Positions 1 through 7,215 of a stretch of 20,066 bases of DNA are shown in pieces. Source of the stretch: JADJQU01 sp035490315 (lineage in GTDB: Bacteria; Planctomycetota; UBA1135; GCA-002686595); NCBI GenBank assembly GCA_035490315.1, contig DATHET010000166.1, positions 1 to 20,066 of the forward strand, in the 5' to 3' direction. Under the pieces are notes generated by a model. It ran no database searches and was not told where the DNA came from. It saw only the letters and a program-made list of their open reading frames with translations. The position numbers and the translations under genes were made by a program. Position 1 is the first letter of the stretch. Each line of letters starts with the position of its first letter.

Positions 1-63
1 CCGGAGTCGGGCGGCTGGCATCGCCGGCGCGGCGCGCCGGCGATGCCAGCCGCCCGACTCCGG
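1..63. repeat. Perfect 30-bp inverted repeat (hairpin)
   Basis: Bases 1-30 are the exact reverse complement of 34-63, with the 3-nt spacer GGC. The arm begins CCGGAGTCGGGCGGCTGGCA. The palindrome lies 26 nt beyond the stop codon of the minus-strand histidine kinase gene, where a terminator would be expected, but no T-run follows it in that direction within the window. It starts exactly at the window edge, so it may extend further left. It may be a strong hairpin terminator, a mobile or repetitive palindrome, or an artefact of a folded-back sequence end. Confidence 0.9.
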
Positions 64-89
64 ACGAATTCACCTGACTCCGTACGCGA

Positions 90-1898
90 TCAGGCCTGAA
101 CCGCCGGCGAGAACTGGACCCAGAAGATGGATCCGCCGCCGTCGCGCGGCCGGTAGCCCGCGTCCCCGCCGATCGATCGAGCCTGGAGCACCACCAGGTG
201 CAGTCCGAGTCCAGCGCCGCGCGCCGTACGCGTGGCTTCCGTGCCGACGCGGTAGAAGGCTTCGAAGATCTTCTCGCGCTCGCCCACGGGCACGCCGGGG
301 CCGCGGTCCAGCACCTCGAGCGTGACTTCGCCTTCGCGCAGCAGGGTGCGCACGAGGATCGGCTCGGCGCCGGGCTTGGTCGTGTCGACGGGAGCGTACT
401 TGCGGGCGTTCTCGACCAGGTTCGATACGATCGAGGTCACCGCTTCCTGGGTCAGGAGCACGTCGGGGATCGCGGGATCGAGCTCGAAGCGCAGATCGCC
501 CTCGGGGCCGTACTGCGCGAGCTGGCGCTCGAGGCCTGAGATCAGCTCGTTCAAGTCGCCGGGCTCGGGTCGCGCGCCGCCCGCGGACAGGCGCGACTTC
601 TCGAGCACGCGCTCGACCAGGGTCCCCAGGCGCTCGGTCGCGCGCACGATGCGCTTGTAGTACTCGCGCTGCTTCTGAGGATCCTCCGCCTCGCCGTCGA
701 GCAGCATCTCGCCGTACATCTTGATCGAGGTCAGCGGGGTGCGCAGCTCGTGGGTGACCGCGGCGACGAAGTTTTCCGTGCGCGCAGCCTGGTCCAGGTC
801 CTTGCGCACGCTGCGTAGGAGCAGCCACATCCCGGTTCCCAGCGACACGGCGAGCATCGCGACCAGCCCGAAGAAGCGCAGACGCTTGTCCGCGAACTTC
901 GCCTCGAGCTCCGCGGTGTCGACCGCGATCCGCATCGGAGCGAAGAGCTGTTCGGAGTCCTCGGCGGTCTCGATCGCGAGGTCTTTCAGCAGGTGCAGCT
1001 CCTCGTGGTACTCGTTGGTGCCGCCGCAGCAAGGCGCGCCGTTCCAGGCGACGAAGCGCAGCGAGCTCTCGAGCGCCGTCTTCGCCACGTCCGCGGGCAG
1101 GATCCGGAAGAACCAGTTCGGGTCGATCAGGAAGCCCTGGACCAGCGACATGCCAGTCGAGAGCTGCGAGAAGCAGTCGCCGTAACTTCCGATCTCGGGA
1201 GTCTGCCCCATCCGCACGCGCCGCGTGGCGAACAGCCGCGGGGCGCCGGTCTGATCGAGGAAGAACTGCAGGTGGAAGGGCGTGACCTGCAGCGTGACCT
1301 TCTGCTGGGCCAGCGCGGCGGACTGGTATTGCAGGCAGTCGAGCTCGCGCTTGTGCAGCCGATTGAACGCGACCTGCAGCATCGAGACGTCGAACATCTT
1401 CGGCTCGTCCCAGCGCCACATCAGCCGCGACAGATTGCTCTCGCGCAGGTAGCGGGCGAGCAGCTGGCGGATCGCCGGTTGGAACTCGTGGTCCAGCTCC
1501 GCGGGATCGCTGCGCCGGCCGCCCCACACATCGATCGGCGCCTCCCGGCCCAGATCGAAGGCGAACCAGGCCTGGATGGACGGAGGTCGCTCGACGAGCA
1601 TCAGCGGCGCGGTGACCGGCGTGGGCTCGGCGAATCCGCGATCGGAGGCGATCGTCAAGTCGCCGTAGTCGCTGAAGGCCCGGCTGCCTTCGTTGTCGAT
1701 CAATCGATCGAGCCGGTTGGCGATCTCGTTGCGAAAACGCCCAGCGGCGGCGATGGCTTGGTCAGGGACAGCATCGCTGTCGGCTGCGTGCTCGCTCTCG
1801 AGCTGATGCCACTGCAATCCGCCGAGCACCAGGGTCGGCAGGACGAGCAATACCCCGTACAGGACCAGGGCAGTGCGTTGTGTCCTCAGCTGAACCAA
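90..1898 (-). CDS. Sensor histidine kinase with large periplasmic domain
   Basis: Membrane sensor kinase of a two-component system, 602 aa from the chosen start. Helix 1 spans about residues 9-29 and helix 2 about 340-361. Between them is a roughly 310-residue extracytoplasmic region that I do not recognise, with Cys at 188, 242, 290 and 291. The kinase core follows directly, with no clear HAMP domain. The H-box is VTHELRTPL with phospho-acceptor His383, the N-box is NLVENARKY (Asn497), the G1 box is DRGPGVP (Asp531), and the G2 box is GAGLGLH at 561-567. The start is a TTG at 1898, preceded by AAGGG at a 6-nt spacing. It overlaps the end of the response regulator gene by 13 nt, which suggests translational coupling. 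The frame stays open far upstream, but that part runs through the regulator gene and is not protein-like. Its partner is surely the upstream regulator; the signal sensed is unknown. Confidence 0.9.
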   Translation of the reverse strand: MVQLRTQRTALVLYGVLLVLPTLVLGGLQWHQLESEHAADSDAVPDQAIAAAGRFRNEIANRLDRLIDNEGSRAFSDYGDLTIASDRGFAEPTPVTAPLMLVERPPSIQAWFAFDLGREAPIDVWGGRRSDPAELDHEFQPAIRQLLARYLRESNLSRLMWRWDEPKMFDVSMLQVAFNRLHKRELDCLQYQSAALAQQKVTLQVTPFHLQFFLDQTGAPRLFATRRVRMGQTPEIGSYGDCFSQLSTGMSLVQGFLIDPNWFFRILPADVAKTALESSLRFVAWNGAPCCGGTNEYHEELHLLKDLAIETAEDSEQLFAPMRIAVDTAELEAKFADKRLRFFGLVAMLAVSLGTGMWLLLRSVRKDLDQAARTENFVAAVTHELRTPLTSIKMYGEMLLDGEAEDPQKQREYYKRIVRATERLGTLVERVLEKSRLSAGGARPEPGDLNELISGLERQLAQYGPEGDLRFELDPAIPDVLLTQEAVTSIVSNLVENARKYAPVDTTKPGAEPILVRTLLREGEVTLEVLDRGPGVPVGEREKIFEAFYRVGTEATRTARGAGLGLHLVVLQARSIGGDAGYRPRDGGGSIFWVQFSPAVQA

Positions 1899-2575
1899 CG
1901 GTAGCCCTTGCCACGCACCGTCTGGATGAACTGCGGCTTGGCGGGGTCGACCTCGATCTTGCGGCGCAACCCGACGATGTGGATGTCGACCGTGCGCGTC
2001 TCGACGTTCGGGCTCTTGTAGTGCCACACGTCGACCAGGAGGTCGTCGCGGGTCACGACTTTTTCGCGGTGGCGCATCAGGTACTCGAGGATGTCGCCCT
2101 CGCGCGGGGTCATCGGGATCACCTGGCCCTTGCGGTAGACCTCCAGGCGCGCGAGGTCGACCGAGATGCCGCCGGGAAGATCCAGACGGGCGCGCGCGGG
2201 CACGGCGGTGTCGCGGCGGCGGAATTGAGCCTCGACCCGCGCGACCAGCTCGCGCGGCGAGAAGGGCTTGGACATGTAGTCGTCGGCGCCGGCCTGGAAA
2301 CCCGCGATCAGGTCGTCTTCCTCGGCCATCGCGGTCAGGATCAGGACGCGCACGTCCTGGCGCTCGCGGCGCAGGGTGCGGAGGAGCTCCAGGCCGTTCA
2401 TCCCGGGCAGCATCAGATCGAGCACGACCAGGTCGAAGGGACTGCTGCGCAGCCGCGCCAGTCCGGCTGGGCCGTCGTTGGCGATCTCGGCCTGGAATCC
2501 CGCGTTCGTGAGGGCGTCGCGCACGCCGAGGGCGAGGTCCTGCTCGTCCTCGATGATCAAGATACTGTGGGTCAT
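1886..2575 (-). CDS. OmpR/PhoB-family response regulator
   Basis: DNA-binding response regulator, 229 aa. The N-terminal receiver domain (about 1-118) has the acidic pair Glu9/Asp10, phospho-acceptor Asp53 in VLDLMLPGMNG, Thr81, and Lys103 in MSKPFS. The C-terminal winged helix (about 135-229) has the family pattern LTPREGDILEYL-like and ends in VRGKGYRWF. I chose the ATG at 2575 because the protein then begins directly at the receiver (THSILIIEDE), has the usual family length, and has a GAGAG purine stretch upstream. An ATG at 2617 would add 14 residues without a ribosome binding site. The stop overlaps the start of the histidine kinase gene, so the two form an operon. The kinase phosphorylates this protein by inference from the pairing. 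Confidence 0.93.
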   Translation of the reverse strand: MTHSILIIEDEQDLALGVRDALTNAGFQAEIANDGPAGLARLRSSPFDLVVLDLMLPGMNGLELLRTLRRERQDVRVLILTAMAEEDDLIAGFQAGADDYMSKPFSPRELVARVEAQFRRRDTAVPARARLDLPGGISVDLARLEVYRKGQVIPMTPREGDILEYLMRHREKVVTRDDLLVDVWHYKSPNVETRTVDIHIVGLRRKIEVDPAKPQFIQTVRGKGYRWFS

Positions 2576-2786
2576 CGTTTTCGCTCTCGAACGCGACGCG
2601 GGTGAAGCTTGAGACATTGGGGGCTCGCTGGATCGCGCACGCGAGCGAAGTGCTCGCGGGCTGGGCCGAGGATTCCCCGTTGGCGTCGCGGGATCCCAGG
2701 ATAGCGATCACGCAGGCGGCCAGGGGAGAGGGAGCAGCGCGTACGCGGCTAGATGACCACTGTTGCCGCCAGGGCGCGTTCGATGT
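2576..2786. other. Leader/promoter region of the two-component operon
   Basis: About 210 nt without a convincing gene separate the methyltransferase gene from the response regulator gene, so the operon promoter should lie here. A 7-bp hairpin is visible at 2640-2658 (GCGAGC/GCTCGC arms, loop GAAGT) in the presumed untranslated leader. I see no clear -35/-10 pair; promoters in such GC-rich genomes are hard to see by eye. Confidence 0.4.
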
Positions 2787-2825
2787 TTGTAGGAGCGCGA
2801 GGTCTTACAGACCCGCTACCCACAA
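2787..2825. repeat. REP-like imperfect palindrome
   Basis: The left outer arm is TTGTAGGAGCG (2787-2797) and the right arm is CGCTACCCACAA (2814-2825). They pair with one mismatch and one bulged base around an inner GGTCT-TAC-AGACC stem. The element directly abuts the methyltransferase stop codon at 2826. The GTAGGAGCG...CGCTAC layout resembles the short repetitive extragenic palindromes (REPs) of other bacteria, in which a GTAGGAGC or GTGGGAGC head precedes a hairpin. Only one copy is in this window, so repetitiveness is inferred. It could also act as a 3'-end stabiliser or terminator for the methyltransferase transcript; there is no T-run. Confidence 0.6.
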
Positions 2826-3581
2826 TCACGCGCGCCGCGCGCGGATGACGAGCGAGACACCCGCGCGGATTCCGGTGGTCCGCAGGAGCGCGCTCTCGAA
2901 AGCCAGCCATCCGACCAGGCAAGCGTTGAGCGGCGCCGGCAGCGTGCGGAAGTCCGAGGTCGGCGCGGCGCGCTCGGCAGCCGAGCTCGAATGCCAGCGC
3001 CAGCGACGGATCGCCCAGACCAGGGGCCACGAGGCGAGGTTGAAGCCGTGGCTCGCCTCGATCGCGAATCCTGCCTCGCGCAGGCGCTGCTCGAGCTCGC
3101 CGCCGGAGTAGCGGCGGCGGTGGGAGGCGGCCTGGTCGTGCAGTGACCATAAGGAAGGACAGGCAGGAACCGTGGCGACGAGGATGCCGCCGGGGATCAA
3201 GACGCGGGCCAGCTCGCGGCAGGCTGCCGCATCGTCCTCGATGTGCTCGAGCACGTCGCAGCAGACCACGCAGGACGCGGAGGCGGGGGGAAAGGGCAGG
3301 TGGGTTGCGTCGGCTTGGACCAGGGGGACTCCAAGTTGGCGTCCCCGGGCGAGCTCCAGAGCGTGGGCGTCGAATTCCACTCCGACCAGACGCGCGGACG
3401 GCGCGCGGCGGGAGAGCCAGACCAGATTTGCTCCCGTTCCGCAACCGACGTCGAGCACCGCCCCAGGTTGAGGACGGGCGAGGGCGCGATCGACATGGGC
3501 CGCGATCGCGTCGCGGCGGGCACGGAACCACCAGTGGCCATCCTCGAGCGCGCGCATCTCGTCAAAGGCCGCGCGCTTCAT
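2826..3581 (-). CDS. Class I SAM-dependent methyltransferase
   Basis: Methyltransferase of the Methyltransf_11/23 type, 251 aa. The N-terminus carries a HWWFRARR segment (16-23), common in envelope-cluster members of this family. SAM-binding motif I is VLDVGCGTG (42-50), followed by an acidic residue at the end of strand 2 (Glu69), QADATHLPF (89-97), and motif IV/post-I DVLEHIEDD (109-117). The C-terminal part (about 215-235) is hydrophobic and may contact the membrane. The start ATG overlaps the stop of the upstream glycosyltransferase gene as ATGA, so translation is probably coupled. The substrate is not evident; a sugar, a polyprenyl-linked intermediate or a small lipid is plausible from context. 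Confidence 0.9.
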   Translation of the reverse strand: MKRAAFDEMRALEDGHWWFRARRDAIAAHVDRALARPQPGAVLDVGCGTGANLVWLSRRAPSARLVGVEFDAHALELARGRQLGVPLVQADATHLPFPPASASCVVCCDVLEHIEDDAAACRELARVLIPGGILVATVPACPSLWSLHDQAASHRRRYSGGELEQRLREAGFAIEASHGFNLASWPLVWAIRRWRWHSSSAAERAAPTSDFRTLPAPLNACLVGWLAFESALLRTTGIRAGVSLVIRARRA

Positions 3582-4300
3582 CGCCGGTAGGTCCGCAGGG
3601 TCTGGCGGGAGACGATCGCGGCCAGGGACGCGAGCGACCCGAGCGCCGCGCCGACCACGCGCACCTTGCTGCTGCCGGAGTGCTTCCAGCGCACGGGAAC
3701 TTGGACGATGGTCAATCGGCGCGCGCGCGCGATCGCGATCAGCTCGGCGTCGAAGGCCCAGCGCTCGACGCGAGCGCGGGAAAATATCGCCTGGCAGGCT
3801 TCGCGGCGAAAACCCTTGAAGCCGCAGGTGAAGTCGAGGACTTCCGGCGCGATCAGGACGCGGGCAAGCCGCGAGAAGACTCTCCCGGAGAATTCTCGCA
3901 ATGCCGGCTGTCGGCGCTCGATCGCCGCGCCGCCGACACGCCGGCTGCCCAGAGCGACGTCGGCGCCCGCGTCGAGGGCTTCGAGCAGGAGCCGCAGATC
4001 GCGGAGATCGGTCGAGAGGTCCGCGTCGAGGAACACGACGCGATCGCCGCGCGCTTCGAGGGCTCCCGCGCGCACTGCGGCGCCCTTGCCGCGGTTCGAG
4101 GCCAGGCGCAGCCCGCGGATCGGAGGCTCGGCGCGAGCCAGGATGTCCGGGGTAGCGTCGCGCGAGCCGTCGTCGATGCACAGGATCTCGAAGCCTTCCC
4201 CGAGCGTCGCGAGGTGCTCGCGCAGGATCCCCAGGTTGCGCTCCAGGACAGCCGCTTCGTCGAATGCGGGAACGACGACCGACAGGCGAGGGGACGGCAC
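3578..4300 (-). CDS. Family 2 glycosyltransferase, polyprenyl-phosphate type
   Basis: GT-A fold glycosyltransferase of the dolichyl/undecaprenyl-phosphate sugar synthase group (DPM1/ALG5-like), 240 aa. Visible motifs are LSVVVPAFDE at the N-terminus, the nucleotide-binding IDDGSRDAT (42-50), the metal-binding DADLSTD (92-98), DFTCGFKGFRREA (156-168), and RWAFDAELI (180-188) with the presumed catalytic acid. RWKHSGSSKV (204-213) is a typical late motif of this group. The start is a GTG at 4300, placed directly before the LSVVVPAF strand; no strong ribosome binding site is visible. The group transfers a hexose or aminohexose from a nucleotide sugar to polyprenyl phosphate on the cytoplasmic face. 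The protein lacks the two C-terminal membrane helices of CsbB/GtrB types. It is coupled to the methyltransferase gene and divergent from the YfhO-like gene. Confidence 0.9.
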   Translation of the reverse strand: MPSPRLSVVVPAFDEAAVLERNLGILREHLATLGEGFEILCIDDGSRDATPDILARAEPPIRGLRLASNRGKGAAVRAGALEARGDRVVFLDADLSTDLRDLRLLLEALDAGADVALGSRRVGGAAIERRQPALREFSGRVFSRLARVLIAPEVLDFTCGFKGFRREACQAIFSRARVERWAFDAELIAIARARRLTIVQVPVRWKHSGSSKVRVVGAALGSLASLAAIVSRQTLRTYRR

Positions 4301-4380
4301 GCGGGGAGTCTATCGGCCGCGCCCGCGCCTTTTCTGTCCCGGCTTGCAGCGCGCCTCGCACTTGTCTCTGCTGGACAGGC
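4301..4380. promoter_or_regulatory. Divergent promoter region, GT2/YfhO-like genes
   Basis: Eighty nucleotides separate the GTG start of the glycosyltransferase (minus) from the chosen TTG start of the YfhO-like gene (plus). Both transcription units must start here or within the opposite gene, unless longer upstream operons exist. I can see no confident promoter boxes. The purine-bearing GGACAGG just before 4381 could serve as ribosome binding site for the plus-strand gene. Confidence 0.45.
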
Positions 4381-7215
4381 TTGAGTTCCACGTCCGCGCC
4401 TTCCCCTCCCTCCTGGCGCGAGCTCGCGCTTGCGCTGCTGGTCGCGCTCGCGGCCTTCGCCTGGCCGCTGCGCGACGGGCTCTTCCATCCGAGTCGGATC
4501 CTGCTCGGCGTCGACACCGCCTGCGCGCAACTTCCGTGGAGCGCCGCGCCCGGCGGCAGCGATGCCGTGAGCAATCCCGACCTCGCCGACCAGGGCATGG
4601 TCTTCTACCCGGCCTACCGATTCGCCCTGCGCGAATGGGGGAGCAACGGGCCGCCGCTGTGGAATCCGCTGATCTACGCCGGGGCTCCCGCGATCGGAAA
4701 TCCGCAGCTTGGGCTGCTCGATCCGCAGATCCTCGCGCAGGTCGTGGTCGGCCGGCTGTTCGGCGTCGAAGCCTTCGACGCGAGCTTTGCCTGGCTGGTG
4801 TGGCTGCGCCTCGCTCTGTCGGCGGTCGGAGCCTTCGCGCTGGCGCGCCGGCTCGGACTGGGCGTCCAGGCGTCGAGTCTCGCGGCGATCGGCTTCTCGA
4901 GCGCTGGATTCATCGCCCTGTGGGCCAACCACAGCCTCGGCCACGTCGCGCCCTTCCTGCCCTGGGTCCTCTTCGCGATCGAAGGCCTGCGAGGTCCGAA
5001 GCCGGCGCGTTCCTTCGTTGCTGCCGCAGCGCTGTTCGCCCTGGCGATCTACGGCGGTCATCCGGAAACGGCTTTCAACCTCGGACTCGCCGCGGGTTTG
5101 TGGTCCTTGGGCTCCTGGCGCAGCGAGCGGCACGTCGCGCTGCTCGGCCTTTCGGCCCTCGCGCTCGGGACGTTGCTCGCAGCGCCATGCCTGGTCCCCT
5201 TTCTCGAGTACCTCGAAAATTCTGGCGCGCTGATTGCCCGGCGTGCTCTGCCTCGAGCCGGCGAGCCGGATTGGCTGGCCCTCGGAGCTTGCGTGCTCGG
5301 CGTGGGAATCGTCTGGCGCTGGCGCGAGCTGACCGCGGCGCGCGAAAGGCCGCCGGGAATCGCGGCTTCGATCGGTCTGGGACTGCTGCTCGCGGTCTGC
5401 GCGGGACTCCTGCTGTCTCGCAGCGGACTCGCCAGCGCTCGACTTTTCCTGTGGCCGGACGCGCTGGGCAGCGGCGGCACGTACCGCGGCAGCGGTCAGT
5501 TTCTCGAGCAGGCCAGCGCGTGGATCGCCGCGCCGATCGCGGTGCTCGCATTGGCGAGTGTGCTGCGGCCTTCTCGCGCGGACGATCGCGGAATGCGCAG
5601 GCGCGCGACGTGCATGGCGCTCGGCATCCTCGCGCTGCTGCTCGCGCTGTGCGCGCCCGGTGTGCGCGAGGTCTACGCCCATCTGCCGCTGATCGGCCTC
5701 GCGGCCACGGTTCGCTTCGCCCTGGTCAGTGCCCTGTGCCTGTCGCTGCTCGCCGCGGACGCGCTCGAGCGCGCGCCGAGGAGCGCGCGCATCGCCGCGG
5801 TGACTTGTTTCGCGGTGCTTGCGCTGCTCGCCTTGCGGCACACGAGTCTCGAAGGGCTCGAGGATGGTTCGCGCACCCGCGACCCCAACGACGGCGTGGT
5901 CGAGTTCACACAGCGGCCCGCGCGCGACATCCAAGGCACGGCCCAGCTCTCCGGCTGGATCGATCCGGGCCTCGCGGTCTTCGGTGCGGACCTGCTCGTG
6001 GAATCCGTGCCCGCTTCCGCCGACGGTCCGCCGGCGCAGGTCGTGCCGGTCGAGCTCTCGCGCGCCACTTCGAAGAGCGAGGTCGAGGCGCCGGCGGGCG
6101 CGACCTTCTTTCGCTCGTCCTGCCTGTGGCTGCAGCACCTTCCCGAGGGGCACTGGCGCTTCACGCTGCGCTTGCAGGACGAGCACGGCGGCCTGCTGGG
6201 CACGCGCATCGCTTCGACTTCGACGCTGCAGCGGCCGCTGGTTCCGACGCTGCAGACGATCGTGTTCTGGAGTCTCGCCGCGCTGTTCGTGCTCGGACTT
6301 TCCCCGGGCGTCGCGAGCTGGTGCCTGATCGTTTTCGCCGCGCTGCAGGGCCTCCTGTTCCTCGAGGGAATCCATCCCGCGATCTCGCGCGAGCGCGTGT
6401 TTCCATCGACCGCGACGGAGGAGATCCTCGCGCGCGAGCTGCGCACACGGCGCTATTTCGCCGAGCCCGGCGTCCTGCCCGCGAACACCGGCATGGTGCG
6501 CGGGCTGCGCGCGCTCGACGGCTACGACGGACTCGACCCCGCGTCCTTCGACGGATACCGCAGCGCGGTGCTGCGGCCCGGCGTGCAGGCCCTGCTCGGA
6601 TTCTCGGCGCGCAACGCGGAGTTCGGCTCCGCGGCGTTTCGGCTGCTCGGCGTCGGCGCCCTGGCCCTCTCGGCGCCGATCGAAGCTCCTGACTTCGAGC
6701 TGATCGCGAGCCCCGAGCCGGACGCGCCGCAGCGCGCCGAGTGCTGGATCTACCGCGCGAAGAGCCCGCTGCCGCGCGCCTTCTGCGTCTCGAACAGCGT
6801 GTCGCGCGAAACGGCTCTCGCGGATCTCGTTCACTTCGATCCGCTGAACAGCGTTTTCCTGGAGGACGGCGCCGTGTTCGAGACGAGCCATGCCTTCCAG
6901 CGCTCCGAGGTGCGCGAGATCGCCTGGCGCAATGACGAAATCGAATTGGAAGTCACGCTGGACGGCGACGGCCTGTGCCTGCTGACCGAGCAGCACTTCC
7001 CGGGCTGGCAGGTGCTCGTCGACGGAGTGGAAAAACCTCTGCTGCGCGCTGATTCGATTTTCCGCGCCGTCGCGCTGGAGAAAGGCAGCCACAAGCTGCT
7101 TTTCCGCTACGCGCCGGCCTCGTGGACGCTCGGCTTGTGGCTCGCGGCCCTGGGCTGCTTCGCGACCTGCGCCGGAGCCTGGCTCGTCACGCTTCGAGGA
7201 GCTCCGCGGCCGTGA
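4381..7215 (+). CDS. YfhO-like GT-C membrane glycosyltransferase
   Basis: Large polytopic membrane protein of the YfhO type, about 944 aa. It has an N-terminal helix at about 13-30. The conserved first extracytoplasmic loop holds a GVDT acid, FYPAYRFALREWG, and PPLWNPLIYAGAPAIGNPQ (91-109). Many further helices follow, then soluble extracytoplasmic stretches. The typical YfhO C-terminal signature is FPGWQVLVDG at about 870, with RADSIFRAVALEKGSHKLLFRY and a final helix. Known members use polyprenyl-phosphate sugars to glycosylate envelope polymers such as lipoteichoic acid in Bacillus. The start is the TTG at 4381, after GGACAGG and just before the first helix; the frame is open upstream, but that stretch looks non-coding. 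Its stop overlaps the next start as GTGA. The acceptor is unknown. Confidence 0.85.
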   Translation: MSSTSAPSPPSWRELALALLVALAAFAWPLRDGLFHPSRILLGVDTACAQLPWSAAPGGSDAVSNPDLADQGMVFYPAYRFALREWGSNGPPLWNPLIYAGAPAIGNPQLGLLDPQILAQVVVGRLFGVEAFDASFAWLVWLRLALSAVGAFALARRLGLGVQASSLAAIGFSSAGFIALWANHSLGHVAPFLPWVLFAIEGLRGPKPARSFVAAAALFALAIYGGHPETAFNLGLAAGLWSLGSWRSERHVALLGLSALALGTLLAAPCLVPFLEYLENSGALIARRALPRAGEPDWLALGACVLGVGIVWRWRELTAARERPPGIAASIGLGLLLAVCAGLLLSRSGLASARLFLWPDALGSGGTYRGSGQFLEQASAWIAAPIAVLALASVLRPSRADDRGMRRRATCMALGILALLLALCAPGVREVYAHLPLIGLAATVRFALVSALCLSLLAADALERAPRSARIAAVTCFAVLALLALRHTSLEGLEDGSRTRDPNDGVVEFTQRPARDIQGTAQLSGWIDPGLAVFGADLLVESVPASADGPPAQVVPVELSRATSKSEVEAPAGATFFRSSCLWLQHLPEGHWRFTLRLQDEHGGLLGTRIASTSTLQRPLVPTLQTIVFWSLAALFVLGLSPGVASWCLIVFAALQGLLFLEGIHPAISRERVFPSTATEEILARELRTRRYFAEPGVLPANTGMVRGLRALDGYDGLDPASFDGYRSAVLRPGVQALLGFSARNAEFGSAAFRLLGVGALALSAPIEAPDFELIASPEPDAPQRAECWIYRAKSPLPRAFCVSNSVSRETALADLVHFDPLNSVFLEDGAVFETSHAFQRSEVREIAWRNDEIELEVTLDGDGLCLLTEQHFPGWQVLVDGVEKPLLRADSIFRAVALEKGSHKLLFRYAPASWTLGLWLAALGCFATCAGAWLVTLRGAPRP

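Noticed and set aside
811..825. Second copy of the GTAGGAGC head of the REP-like element
   Set aside because: The short match lies inside the histidine kinase coding sequence and has no following palindrome, so it is most likely chance.
1899..2711. Upstream extension of the histidine kinase reading frame on the minus strand
   Set aside because: The frame is open to 2711, but this part overlaps the response regulator gene in another frame. It gives an Arg/Pro-rich sequence without domain features, typical of a GC-rich shadow.
3666..6692. 1008-codon open frame on the plus strand
   Set aside because: It is antisense to the glycosyltransferase and out of frame with the YfhO-like gene. The product is Arg/Ala/Ser-rich with no motif, while the other frames encode recognisable families.
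3853..7092. 1079-codon open frame on the minus strand opposite the YfhO-like gene
   Set aside because: The translation is extremely Arg/Gln/Glu-rich and low in hydrophobic order, as expected for the antisense of a membrane protein gene in GC-rich DNA.
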